A stretch of DNA of 26,873 nucleotides from Dolosigranulum pigrum ATCC 51524 (GCF_000245815.1 NZ_JH601104.1:208280-235152); one strand, 5' to 3'; positions 1 to 7,753 are shown, counted from the stretch's first letter. Numbers and translations are program-made. Notes: generated from the sequence alone by a model not told the origin.

Positions 1-298
1 CTTCATTTTTTAAGTGATGAAGAAAAAGAGAACCTGATTTTAGCAAATTTTGAAACTTATTTTTATCATATATAGAAAGATCTAATATTTTAGAATCAAA
101 AATCACACCCATAATTTCTTTGATTTTCCCTTCATCCGAAGATGATAGACTATGTTGTGTCAATATAAAAATATCTATATCTGAATATTCATTCTTCTCT
201 TTTGTTACAGACGAGCCATATAAAAATATAGCTTCTATTTTTTGGGTTAATTTATTTTTTTTAATCAATTGTTCTAATTCATTTATATTACACTTCAT
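1..298 (-). CDS. MNT-like nucleotidyltransferase, 3' end cut by window edge
   Basis: The frame starts at an ATG at 298 and runs off the left edge; 99 codons are visible. The residues match a minimal DNA-polymerase-beta-type nucleotidyltransferase: G28-S29 followed by the S39-D40-I-D42 metal-binding motif, with a likely third acidic residue near D73 (ILDLSIY). Such domains move a nucleotide from an NTP onto a protein, RNA or small molecule. The visible end (FxxLLKSGSLFLHHLKNE) looks like the start of a helical region after the catalytic core. The start lies one base after the stop of the upstream membrane protein, with AAAGG about 12 bases before it, so translation is probably coupled. The substrate cannot be told. 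Stand-alone MNT domains are common in toxin-antitoxin and phage-defence modules; assigning this one to such a system is inference. Confidence 0.8.
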   Translation of the reverse strand, partial: MKCNINELEQLIKKNKLTQKIEAIFLYGSSVTKEKNEYSDIDIFILTQHSLSSSDEGKIKEIMGVIFDSKILDLSIYDKNKFQNLLKSGSLFLHHLKNE

Positions 299-299
299 T

Positions 300-1229
300 T
301 TACTTTTCTACCTTTCTATATAGTGCTGATGTATATAATGCAAAACTTACTAACCCTAAATAATTTTCTATTAGTATAAAAAAATCAACAATTAGGTTAT
401 CTGTAGAGGTGCTATTAAGAATCCAAGAATTAGCACTTAAGAAAAATGCTTCAAATATACTTTGATCAAGTATCCATAGATATACTCCTGCAAAAATAAA
501 AATACAACAGCACATAAATCTAAATATTTTAGATACTTTTATTCCATATCCCCAAACAATATCATTTATATATGATAACATTAATTTAAAAAATACACAT
601 TTCTTGCTTAATTTCCTTCGCTCCATTTCTTCGTTATAATAATTAACATTCTGATATAGCACATCGTTACTCTCTTTTTCTTTTCTCCATCCCAAAAAAG
701 ACTTATATAATTCCCTCTCCTCTTTTTTTAATAACAAAAGTAATTCGTCTGCTTTCTTTGTATTTCCTTGTTGTAATTCGTTCTTATATAGAGATTTAAT
801 AAGAAACAAAGCTAAATTAGGCTGATAAGGTTTGCTTTTTAATATGTTTTCATAATCAATGATACAATTTTCAAACCGAACGTAATTCAACAAGCAATTT
901 TCAAAAGAGGCTTTTTGTAAATTAACATTTTCAAATATAGTTCCTGTAAAATCTACATTTTTGAATCTAGTATGCCTTAAATAACTTTTATCACATATAT
1001 ATGAATATTTAATTTCTGAATCCTCAATACTACACTCTTTCAAAGTTAAATTCTGAAAGTTATACTTTTCTAATTGTACGTCTTTTATTTTTTTTATATG
1101 ATTCCCCCCATAGTTTTCAATAGTTTTTGTTGAGTTTGCATATTGCCTGAAATCCCTCTGAAGTTCTTCATTACCTACTATTTCTCTATCTACATCATTC
1201 TGTTCTATTTCATCATTATTTTTTTTCAT
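300..1229 (-). CDS. Pentapeptide-repeat protein with two C-terminal membrane helices
   Basis: The 309-aa protein has three visible parts. A polar N-terminus (about 1-50) leads into a pentapeptide-repeat run (about 55-130; RFKNVDFTGTIFENVNLQKA-like steps with F or L every fifth residue). A charged helical linker (about 135-225) follows, then two membrane helices (about 236-256 and 281-302), ending ALYRKVEK. Pentapeptide domains with a two-helix channel-like tail occur in bacteria, but the loop between the helices lacks a recognisable TVGYG potassium filter, so channel activity is doubtful. The chosen ATG (1229) has GAGG nine bases upstream; the frame stays open to an ATG at 1244. A possible promoter is TTATGC-17-TATTAT, about 60-100 bases upstream. 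It is probably co-transcribed with the nucleotidyltransferase that follows. The DNA is far AT-richer than the central genes, suggesting transfer. Function is not known. Confidence 0.8.
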   Translation of the reverse strand: MKKNNDEIEQNDVDREIVGNEELQRDFRQYANSTKTIENYGGNHIKKIKDVQLEKYNFQNLTLKECSIEDSEIKYSYICDKSYLRHTRFKNVDFTGTIFENVNLQKASFENCLLNYVRFENCIIDYENILKSKPYQPNLALFLIKSLYKNELQQGNTKKADELLLLLKKEERELYKSFLGWRKEKESNDVLYQNVNYYNEEMERRKLSKKCVFFKLMLSYINDIVWGYGIKVSKIFRFMCCCIFIFAGVYLWILDQSIFEAFFLSANSWILNSTSTDNLIVDFFILIENYLGLVSFALYTSALYRKVEK

Positions 1230-1600
1230 TTTTATCATCCTCATAATTTATTTAAAATACTTTAAATATGTACATAATACGATATTAACTTTGAGTGCAT
1301 AAGAAATATTAGTAATATACCACTCTATACGAATGCAACTATCTCAATAATTATTATTCTATTAATAGTAATTAATATTGGTTTTGACCATATATTTAAG
1401 CTTGTCATATGACGCTTTATCTTACCCACAAAAATATTTAATTATTTTAAGAATCACTAGTATCCAGCTTAAATTTTAATACATTGAGATTTAAACGTAA
1501 AGTATATTTTTTAGCTAACAGATGATATCCTAACAGGCCATCAAGATACATTCAGTTAATATTTAATTTAAACTATATATACTTGTTTTTTCGACACAAA

Positions 1601-1648
1601 TATCCCCCCGAAAATTAGAATAATTTACTCTAACTTTCAGGGGGAATA
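1601..1648 (-). terminator. Long hairpin, possible terminator left of the IS
   Basis: Arms at 1601-1619 and 1629-1648 (CCCCC...GGGGG core, TTAGA/TCTAA base) enclose a 9-nt loop. Read as plus-strand RNA the stem has two mismatches; read as minus-strand RNA both become G-U pairs, so the structure fits a minus-strand transcript. The tail after the stem (ATATTTG) is only weakly U-rich. Before the IS inserted, this hairpin would have lain roughly 140 bp downstream of guaA, so it may be the old guaA terminator. That is inference. Confidence 0.4.
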
Positions 1649-1665
1649 TAACTTATATTACTTAT

Positions 1666-1673
1666 AAAATTTA
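1666..1673. repeat. Target-site duplication, left copy
   Basis: AAAATTTA directly abuts the IS end and matches ATAATTTA at 3371-3378 in 7 of 8 positions. ISL3-family elements typically duplicate 8 bp. The one mismatch implies later mutation or an old insertion. Confidence 0.7.
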
Positions 1674-1697
1674 GGCTCTTCAACATTTAGTGTTGGT
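1674..1697 (+). repeat. IS terminal inverted repeat, transposase-distal end
   Basis: The end begins GGCTCTTCAACATTT and finishes GTGTTGGT. It matches the reverse complement of 3347-3370 at 20 of 24 positions, including an unbroken 8-bp GTGTTGGT. Confidence 0.9.
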
Positions 1698-1955
1698 CAT
1701 CATAAAGTCAACACATCAGTAACGGAATAAATCGTTTGATTTTATCTACTCCATAAGATAGATAAAGTTGAGCGGTTTTTTCTATTTTATTATAAATATA
1801 TCACTGCTGATCTGGTTTATCAAAAGATATTCTTATTTATGGAATATATCTTATCCAGAGGATAGTTTAGGATGGCTCATCAATAAAGTGTCTAAAGGCT
1901 AAAATAAACGTAATCAATTTAGCTGTGTTGTACTTAGATAACCGTTTATTAAGTA

Positions 1956-3242
1956 TTATACGGCAGCTTTTCTTGATTTTGTTTTTAGGTTATTCATGAT
2001 CAGGATGCGGTTGGATAAATTTTCAATATTACGATAGCCACATCCATTATGAGTCATACGTTTAATAGTATTATGGGTCCCTTCAATTAAGCCATTTGAA
2101 TATGGGCTTTCTATGGCATTGGTTAATAAATGACTGTATTTCTTAAGGGTACGGAGTGATTTGCGCATAAACGGAGATATACCTGACCAATTTGTATGGA
2201 TTAGTGTACTCATAGCGACACCATCACGTTGATCAACAGCCCGCATAAAGCATTGATAGACCTCCCACGTCCGTTTTAATAGTTCATCGTAGGCAAGTAA
2301 TTTATCAACAATCATTTGTGCGGTAAAATAACCGAATAAATAATACAGTTTATAGTCTGTAAATGAGATATCTTTTGATTTTAATTTAAGCATTTTTCCA
2401 TACCGTTTTAACCGGCGGTATCGTTTTTGATCTGTGTTATTTCCTTTTTTAAGGCGATTCATCACCTTAATTCGGGTACGATCTAAGGCACGAACCATCA
2501 GTTGGACGAGATGAAATCTGTCTAATATGATCGTGGCATTGGGAAACAGTTCAGGAATCATATGAATATATCCTGCATTTAAATCAGTCGTTACGGTCTG
2601 GACCTTTTTTCGTTCTTTCAGATTGTACCGATTGTAAAAATGATCTTTAATATCTTTTATCCGACGATTGGGTAGAATACCTAAGATATTTCCTGAATCA
2701 TTATCTATATAATCAAATGCCACTGTTTGGTTGCGATAGCGAAATTCATCAATCCCAATATTACTAGGTAGTCGTTGTCCATATCCTTTATATTTAAGGA
2801 CCTCAGCATTACAAATGCGTTGAACAGTTGCCTCACTAATATGACATAAACGAGCATTTGTCGTTTTACAAATTGTTTCTCTCGAGAGGTCTAATGATTT
2901 TCGTTTCACTTGATTGGCGATATAACAATATTTATCGACCACTGAGGTTTGAGCAATGAAAGTTTGCCCACAAGCCTTACATTGAAATCGTTGCTTTTTC
3001 AGCACAAGATAACGATTCTTTTCTAGGCCAGATAATGTGATTCGAGAGGTCTTTGTCCCATATTTTATAATGATGGATCCATCATTTTTAATGCCACATT
3101 TACAGCAACCTTGAGGCTGATACGTCAACGTTGCATAAATAATCTCGTTAGGACCGGACGTTTTAATAGGATTTTTTTCAATTAGTTTTATATTTTCATC
3201 TTGAATACCAATCAAATTTAGTATAGAATTAGTTTTAGACAT
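1956..3242 (-). CDS. ISL3-family transposase
   Basis: This 428-aa protein catalyses cut-and-join movement of the surrounding IS. The N-terminus has a zinc-binding pair (C46xxC49 and C88xxC91), followed by a helix-turn-helix-like region (about 115-150) that would bind the terminal repeats. The DDE residues are readable: D165 in GIDEFRYR, D220 in TTDLNAGY and E387 in NGLIEGTHNTIK. Length is normal for the family and no frameshift is seen, so it looks active. The ATG at 3242 has AAAGGAG at a good distance, but that site lies inside a strong hairpin (3239-3302) that could block translation of transcripts entering from outside. Confidence 0.95.
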   Translation of the reverse strand: MSKTNSILNLIGIQDENIKLIEKNPIKTSGPNEIIYATLTYQPQGCCKCGIKNDGSIIIKYGTKTSRITLSGLEKNRYLVLKKQRFQCKACGQTFIAQTSVVDKYCYIANQVKRKSLDLSRETICKTTNARLCHISEATVQRICNAEVLKYKGYGQRLPSNIGIDEFRYRNQTVAFDYIDNDSGNILGILPNRRIKDIKDHFYNRYNLKERKKVQTVTTDLNAGYIHMIPELFPNATIILDRFHLVQLMVRALDRTRIKVMNRLKKGNNTDQKRYRRLKRYGKMLKLKSKDISFTDYKLYYLFGYFTAQMIVDKLLAYDELLKRTWEVYQCFMRAVDQRDGVAMSTLIHTNWSGISPFMRKSLRTLKKYSHLLTNAIESPYSNGLIEGTHNTIKRMTHNGCGYRNIENLSNRILIMNNLKTKSRKAAV

Positions 3243-3307
3243 GTGAGATTTCTCCTTTAATTTTGGTTTAGTTGACTTTATTTTAAAGGAAATCTCGCAT
3301 GTTTTTT
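3239..3307. promoter_or_regulatory. Inverted repeat over the transposase RBS and start codon
   Basis: Arms 3239-3260 and 3283-3302 (about 20 bp, one 2-nt bulge, one mismatch) enclose a 22-nt loop. In the transposase mRNA the stem would pair the AAAGGAG ribosome site and the ATG. On the plus strand the same stem is followed by six Ts (3302-3307), giving an intrinsic terminator for transcription leaving the element. RBS-masking stems that silence read-through transcripts are known from IS10 and IS50; their use here is inferred from the structure. Confidence 0.65.
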
Positions 3308-3346
3308 AGTTTAATGCACAAAAAGGTGCTAGCGAGGAAAATCCTC

Positions 3347-3370
3347 ACCAACACCAAAAGTTGTAGAACC
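3347..3370 (-). repeat. IS terminal inverted repeat, transposase-proximal end
   Basis: Read on the minus strand it begins GGTTCTACAACTTTT and finishes GTGTTGGT, pairing with the repeat at 1674-1697. Confidence 0.9.
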
Positions 3371-3378
3371 ATAATTTA
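3371..3378. repeat. Target-site duplication, right copy
   Basis: ATAATTTA abuts the right end of the IS and differs from the left copy (AAAATTTA) by one base. Confidence 0.7.
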
Positions 3379-3486
3379 AAGCTATTATTGGCTTTGATAT
3401 TTTGAAGTATTTATTCAATTTTCCCCAATTACTCAGTGCTAGGGGGCATCAACCATTGAAAATAAATCATTTCCCAAAAATATACT

Positions 3487-5037
3487 CTATTCCCACTCAA
3501 TGGTTGCAGGTGGTTTGGAGGTGATATCATAGACGACGCGGTTAATGTTCTCACATTCATTGACAATCCGGCGCGAAATGACTTCGAGTACTTCATAGGG
3601 AATGCGCGCCCAGTCAGCTGTCATGCCATCCACTGATGTGACACCGCGGATACCAATTGTATAGTCGTATGTTCGGCCGTCACCCATAACACCGACTGAC
3701 TTGAAGCCAGGTAGTACGGTAAAATATTGCCACACATCACGGTCAAGGCCAGCTTTTCGGATTTCTTCACGCAAGATCGCATCACTATTACGGACAACTT
3801 CCAGCTTCTCTCGCGTTACCTCACCAAGTACACGAATACCTAGGCCTGGTCCTGGGAATGGTTGGCGCCATACTAAGTCACTTGGCATGCCTAACTCTTC
3901 TCCTAACGCACGAACTTCATCCTTGAAGAGGGTATTCATCGGCTCAATTAAGTCGAACTGCAGATCTTCAGGCAATCCACCGACGTTATGGTGTGATTTG
4001 ATTGTCTCAGCCGTCTCTGTCCCACTCTCAATAATATCGGTGTACAGCGTCCCTTGCGCTAAGAACTCAATGCCGTCTAATTTATCCGCTTCTGCTTTGA
4101 AGACTTCGATAAATTCATGGCCGATAATTTTACGCTTCTCTTCTGGATCACTAACTCCCTTAAGCTTATCTAGGAACTGCTCTTGTGCATTGACTCGAAT
4201 AATATTCAAGCCAAATTTCCCTTCTAAGCTACTCATGACTTCATCGCCTTCGTTTTTGCGCAACAAGCCGTGATCGACAAAAATACAGGTCAGTTGGTCT
4301 CCAATGGCTTTGTGCAACAAGACACCGGTCACAGAAGAATCTACTCCGCCTGATAGACCTAGTAAGACTTGCTTGTCTCCTACAAGTTCACGGATTTTTT
4401 CTACTTGAATATCGATAAATTTGCCCATATCCCAGTTCGCAGATGCGCCACAGATATCTAACGCAAACTGACGAAGCATATCCGTACCATGATCAGTATG
4501 TTGCACTTCTGGGTGGAACTGAACCCCGTAAAGTTGCTTCGCTTGGTGAGCCATTGCCGCAATCGGACAGTGTGGATTAGTTGCCGTTGCATCGAACCCA
4601 CTTGGCAATTCTGTCACCTTATCTCCATGACTCATCCAAACCGTCTCATTATCGGACAACCCTTGGAAAATACCGGACTGCTGACGGATTTCGATTTCAG
4701 ATTTTCCGTATTCGCGCAACTTAGAAGGTTCTACTTTTCCACCTAAATTACGAACCATCAGCTGCATACCATAACAAATTCCTAAAATCGGAACATCTAA
4801 TTCCAAAATTTCTGGATCGATATCGAACGCGCCCTCGTCAGATACGCTCATCGGTCCACCTGAGAGAATAATACCGACAATATTGCGCTCTTTCAACTCA
4901 GCAGCCGTCACCCGATGACTCAACAATTCAGAATAAACACCTAGCTCCCGAATTCGACGGGTAATTAATTGATTATACTGACTCCCGTAATCTAATACGA
5001 CAATCGTTTCAACTTGCTTCAATTCTTGCTTGCTCAC
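3487..5037 (-). CDS. guaA: GMP synthase (glutamine-hydrolysing)
   Basis: GuaA converts XMP, ATP and glutamine to GMP in the cytosol, the last step of guanine nucleotide synthesis. The class I glutaminase half carries nucleophile C88 (GICYGMQL) and H175/E177 (QFHPEV). The ATP-pyrophosphatase half begins with the SGGVDSS P-loop at 229-235, and the C-terminal dimerisation domain ends TSKPPATIEWE. A GTG start at 5037 is chosen because AAGGGGTG sits just before it and it gives the usual 516 aa; the frame stays open upstream, but those codons are not conserved-looking. No purine riboswitch is apparent in the ~200-bp leader. The IS lies downstream, and no clear terminator lies between 3378 and 3486. 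Confidence 0.97.
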   Translation of the reverse strand: MSKQELKQVETIVVLDYGSQYNQLITRRIRELGVYSELLSHRVTAAELKERNIVGIILSGGPMSVSDEGAFDIDPEILELDVPILGICYGMQLMVRNLGGKVEPSKLREYGKSEIEIRQQSGIFQGLSDNETVWMSHGDKVTELPSGFDATATNPHCPIAAMAHQAKQLYGVQFHPEVQHTDHGTDMLRQFALDICGASANWDMGKFIDIQVEKIRELVGDKQVLLGLSGGVDSSVTGVLLHKAIGDQLTCIFVDHGLLRKNEGDEVMSSLEGKFGLNIIRVNAQEQFLDKLKGVSDPEEKRKIIGHEFIEVFKAEADKLDGIEFLAQGTLYTDIIESGTETAETIKSHHNVGGLPEDLQFDLIEPMNTLFKDEVRALGEELGMPSDLVWRQPFPGPGLGIRVLGEVTREKLEVVRNSDAILREEIRKAGLDRDVWQYFTVLPGFKSVGVMGDGRTYDYTIGIRGVTSVDGMTADWARIPYEVLEVISRRIVNECENINRVVYDITSKPPATIEWE

Positions 5038-5122
5038 ACGAACACCCCTTTTATATTTTTCAGTTATACGAATCATATACCCTATTTTAGCATTAATGTT
5101 CGGTAAGTGATAGTAAAACCGC

Positions 5123-5158
5123 AAGAACTTCTCTAAAAACGTGTTTAGAGAAGTTCTT
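5123..5158 (-). terminator. 15-bp perfect hairpin between ABC operon and guaA
   Basis: AAGAACTTCTCTAAA and its exact complement enclose the loop AACGTG. It lies after the last gene of the minus-strand ABC operon and before the guaA start, so it most likely ends the ABC transcript. The tail is not a strong U run on either strand (CTTTTAG on plus, CTTGCGG on minus), so direction and efficiency are uncertain. Confidence 0.55.
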
Positions 5159-5251
5159 TTAGCCGGTATTTTATCCCAAGGAAATATCTTCCGTTAATTT
5201 TTGGTATACTTCATCATCAATATTCTCTTACGCTGTTGGTAGTTCAAATAA

Positions 5252-6001
5252 TTATATGGTTTCTTTTTTTATTCGTTGGATTGATAGCCTGACTCCCAAG
5301 CCGAACCAGATTATATTGGCAGTCATAAAGACCAATAATTCTGTCGGCGTCATTGGAGTCAATTCGCGTGTTCTAAATCCAACTGTCATTTGTGTATAAG
5401 GATACATCAATCGAATAATTTCCCCCAAGTTTCCAACAAAAAATAATGCAAATCCCGAAAAAGATCCAGCTGTCGCAATCCCCACTGCAGTTGCGAGGCT
5501 TCTGAAGCGAATGTATATATACGATTGTATCCCTATTAACCCAACTGTTCCCACAGTTCCTAACACGAACCAGTGGATAAATGTTAAGAGCGATATGTGG
5601 GCAAATGATAACCCATCAATCATAAGTACTGCACCTACAAACACCATACAGACCACTACCTGAAGTGCCGCAATGACAATAAAGATAGATAATAATTTAG
5701 CTAGTAATGTTTGGCCTACACACATATTATTTGCTTTCATAAATTGCCAGCCCTTGCGTTCATCTTCACTAGTTAGACTTTGGGCAACAAATAAACTCAC
5801 GACTATCGGAAAAAATAAAGAGCCATGCCATATCGTCGACTGTTCCCACAGCAATGACATGCCTCTGTCTAGAGGCAGTTCGTAGACATACGACAACGTG
5901 ATAGAGATAGCCACTATTGAGGTAACTGCTATAAAGACCAATCCGATGGCGACTAATATCCTAGTATCTTGTTTGTTCCATTCATTATATAAAAATTTCA
6001 T
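5252..6001 (-). CDS. Lantibiotic-type ABC transporter permease (second)
   Basis: The 249-aa membrane protein has about six predicted helices, starting MKFLYNEWNKQDTRILVAIG, in the style of ABC-2/LanE-LanG permeases that export or expel cationic peptide antibiotics. It follows the other permease with a 17-base overlap and has AAAGGAG before its ATG. With the ATPase and the first permease it forms a three-gene unit comparable in layout to LanFEG or CprABC systems. The substrate cannot be read from the sequence; peptide antibiotics acting on the envelope are the likely class, given the neighbouring kinase. Last gene of the operon, followed by the hairpin at 5123-5158. Confidence 0.8.
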   Translation of the reverse strand: MKFLYNEWNKQDTRILVAIGLVFIAVTSIVAISITLSYVYELPLDRGMSLLWEQSTIWHGSLFFPIVVSLFVAQSLTSEDERKGWQFMKANNMCVGQTLLAKLLSIFIVIAALQVVVCMVFVGAVLMIDGLSFAHISLLTFIHWFVLGTVGTVGLIGIQSYIYIRFRSLATAVGIATAGSFSGFALFFVGNLGEIIRLMYPYTQMTVGFRTRELTPMTPTELLVFMTANIIWFGLGVRLSIQRIKKETI

Positions 6002-6728
6002 TGTCGTCTCCTTTCATCATTACTTGATGCAGAACCACTCCAACTACAATATATACACCCGCTACTATGATGATATTCAACCAGTTCAGATCGGTTACCT
6101 CGACATTAAACGATTCCTCTAGATGACTCATCTTCATCGGCATTAACCCTTGCAGCATTGCCCACGGAATAAATAACTGCATATTACTAGGGATATTAAA
6201 TGACATTAATCCCACAAATGTGCCTAACAACCCACTGCCTAATACAATCATTTGATTACTAAAATAAAAAGATAGACTCATATAAATCACAATGAATACA
6301 CCTGACACCAATTCGATGGCACACCAGAAGTATAGCCAGTACGCACTAGATAATGCTACTCCCTTTGACAAGCTAAACATAATACATCCAATCAGGAATA
6401 AGCCATTCATTCCACTAGCAATCAGATGGGCATATAATACTTTCCATCTATAAATTTGCCCGATTGTTAGACCGCTTGACTTTAATAAGCTAAACGTGCT
6501 CCCAGCGTGTTCATGACTTGTCAACCGCGAACACAGGACTGACATCGCTATAGGTAAAAAAAACCCACTTATCATAAAACTAGTATAGATAAACTCCCCC
6601 GCTTCTAAATAAGCATCCTGCCTAAGTGCCATGAATAGCCACGTGCTTAATAATAGATAAATCATTCCTATACCCACATATGAATAGGTTCGTTTGGCTT
6701 TAAAATACTCAACTGATAACTTGTTCAT
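5985..6728 (-). CDS. Lantibiotic-type ABC transporter permease (first)
   Basis: This 247-aa protein has about six membrane helices. Its N-terminus (SVEYFKAKRTYSYVGIGMIY) and charged cytoplasmic loop (SRLTSHEHAGSTFSLLKSSG) are typical of ABC-2-type permeases in lantibiotic protection transporters. Its ATG lies inside the 3' end of the ATPase gene (20-base overlap), with GGGAGA upstream, which points to tight translational coupling. It probably pairs with the 249-aa permease as a heterodimer around two copies of the ATPase. The name of the orthologue is uncertain. Confidence 0.8.
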   Translation of the reverse strand: MNKLSVEYFKAKRTYSYVGIGMIYLLLSTWLFMALRQDAYLEAGEFIYTSFMISGFFLPIAMSVLCSRLTSHEHAGSTFSLLKSSGLTIGQIYRWKVLYAHLIASGMNGLFLIGCIMFSLSKGVALSSAYWLYFWCAIELVSGVFIVIYMSLSFYFSNQMIVLGSGLLGTFVGLMSFNIPSNMQLFIPWAMLQGLMPMKMSHLEESFNVEVTDLNWLNIIIVAGVYIVVGVVLHQVMMKGDDNEIFI

Positions 6729-7641
6729 TGATCGCTTCTCCCTTCGTCAGTCTTAAGAAAATAGCTTCTAGATTTTCAGACTCATATTTAAATTCGTAAA
6801 TAAACAATCCTTCTGATATCAGATGTTTTAACAATTTCCCGGCAATTTCTTTGCTCATCTTCGATAGCGTCACTTCATCGTTACGGAAGGATCGGATACT
6901 TATATCTTCACTGAATTGTCTCACAGCATCCTCTAGTACCTCTCGCACTAAAAATTCCCCCTTTATTGTCACCCACTGTTTCTTATCAATTGTTTCTATA
7001 GCATTCTCATAAATGAGTTCACCATGATTGATGATGCCCACACGATCAGCTGTTTGTTCAATTTCTGATAAGATATGACTTGACAGCAATATAGTAACGT
7101 TTTGCTCTTTAGATAACTGTTTAATGAGTTCTCTTATTTCGTGCACGCCTGATGGGTCTAGTCCATTCGTCGGTTCATCTAAGATAAGGACTTCTGGATC
7201 TTTTACTAATGCTAGTGCCAATCCTAGTCTTTGCTTCATTCCCAGAGAATATTGTTTGAGCAGTTGATCCTTTGCTTCAAACAACCCCACCCTCTGAAGC
7301 GTCCGTTCAATATTAATAGCTGGGAACCCTAAGATTTTTTGCATGAGTTGCAAATTTTCATAGCCGGTTAAATTAGGATAATACGACGGTTCTTCGATTA
7401 AAGAGCCAATTTTATTTAAATAATCCGTCTGCGTCCCTAACTGCTGGCCAAAGATGGTCACGTGACTGTGATCTGGCTTTACCAATGATAATAATATTTT
7501 CATCATGGTTGATTTTCCGGCACCGTTTGGCCCTAGGAAGCCATAGATTTCCCCTTTTTTGATATGGATATTTTGAACATTTATGGCGACTTTTTCATTA
7601 TATGTTTTCTTGAGAGCATTAATTTCAATAACATGCTGCAT
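6709..7641 (-). CDS. Lantibiotic-protection-type ABC transporter ATPase
   Basis: The ATP-binding subunit drives the two adjacent permeases. Walker A is GPNGAGKST (37-45), the signature is SLGMKQ (131-136, the LSGGQ variant usual in BcrA/LanF proteins), and Walker B has D154-E155 in LILDEPTNG. The C-terminal ~90 residues form the variable domain seen in this group. The ATG at 7641 is preferred because AAGGA precedes it by 8 bases; an in-frame ATG at 7650 is possible. The promoter is probably the TATAGT -10 at 7704-7699 (minus strand), directly next to the 11-bp repeat array, so expression is likely controlled by the divergent response regulator. Confidence 0.9.
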   Translation of the reverse strand: MQHVIEINALKKTYNEKVAINVQNIHIKKGEIYGFLGPNGAGKSTMMKILLSLVKPDHSHVTIFGQQLGTQTDYLNKIGSLIEEPSYYPNLTGYENLQLMQKILGFPAINIERTLQRVGLFEAKDQLLKQYSLGMKQRLGLALALVKDPEVLILDEPTNGLDPSGVHEIRELIKQLSKEQNVTILLSSHILSEIEQTADRVGIINHGELIYENAIETIDKKQWVTIKGEFLVREVLEDAVRQFSEDISIRSFRNDEVTLSKMSKEIAGKLLKHLISEGLFIYEFKYESENLEAIFLRLTKGEAINEQVIS

Positions 7642-7698
7642 ATTAACCATCCTTTTATGTTTACTTTTATTTGATAGATCCTTTGTTGATCTATTTCT

Positions 7699-7704
7699 AC
7701 TATA
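7699..7704 (-). promoter_or_regulatory. Putative -10 of the ABC transporter operon
   Basis: TATAGT on the minus strand lies about 10 bases from the nearest 11-bp repeat. No good -35 hexamer sits 16-18 bases upstream, which fits a promoter that needs an activator bound at the repeats. Confidence 0.5.
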
Positions 7705-7713
7705 CCTTTTCCT

Positions 7714-7753
7714 TCTTAACGCATCCTTACACCAACCTTACAGGAACCTTAAG
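7714..7753. promoter_or_regulatory. Four direct repeats at 11-bp spacing: probable regulator operator
   Basis: CCTTAC occurs at 7725 and 7736, CCTTAA at 7747, and the weaker TCTTAA at 7714, each exactly 11 bp apart, one helical turn. OmpR-family regulators bind such same-face direct repeats. The array lies between the divergent regulator/kinase and transporter genes and ends beside the transporter -10, where bound regulator would replace a -35 contact. Confidence 0.65.

Larger units (their letters stand above)
1230..1673. other. AT-rich intergenic stretch without a gene
   Basis: No convincing coding frame lies here on either strand. It holds the likely promoter region of the minus-strand pentapeptide gene (1230-1330), the long G/C-tipped hairpin at 1601-1648 and the left copy of the IS target duplication (1666-1673). 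Confidence 0.6.
1674..3370 (-). mobile_element. ISL3-family insertion sequence, complete, 1697 bp
   Basis: The element is bounded by imperfect 24-bp inverted repeats (20/24 identical, beginning GGCTCT and GGTTCT) and flanked by an 8-bp near-duplication. It contains one intact transposase gene on the minus strand. About 260 bp between the left repeat and the transposase stop are non-coding; they hold a small TTTATCTA/TAGATAAA hairpin (1741-1766) and no readable gene. The element sits between guaA and the accessory nucleotidyltransferase/pentapeptide pair and interrupts no visible gene. Confidence 0.92.

Noticed and set aside
120..323. Plus-strand frame at the left edge
   Set aside because: It lies antisense to the nucleotidyltransferase, whose GS...DID motif makes the minus strand the coding one.
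1698..1955. Second gene or passenger inside the IS
   Set aside because: Stops interrupt all frames and only a short 8-bp hairpin is visible.
3701..4273. 190-codon plus-strand frame opposite guaA
   Set aside because: It is the antisense of a well-conserved gene; serine/proline-rich composition is that of a shadow frame.
5038..5251. Riboswitch ahead of guaA
   Set aside because: The only strong structure is a simple 15-bp hairpin; no three-way purine aptamer pattern is seen.
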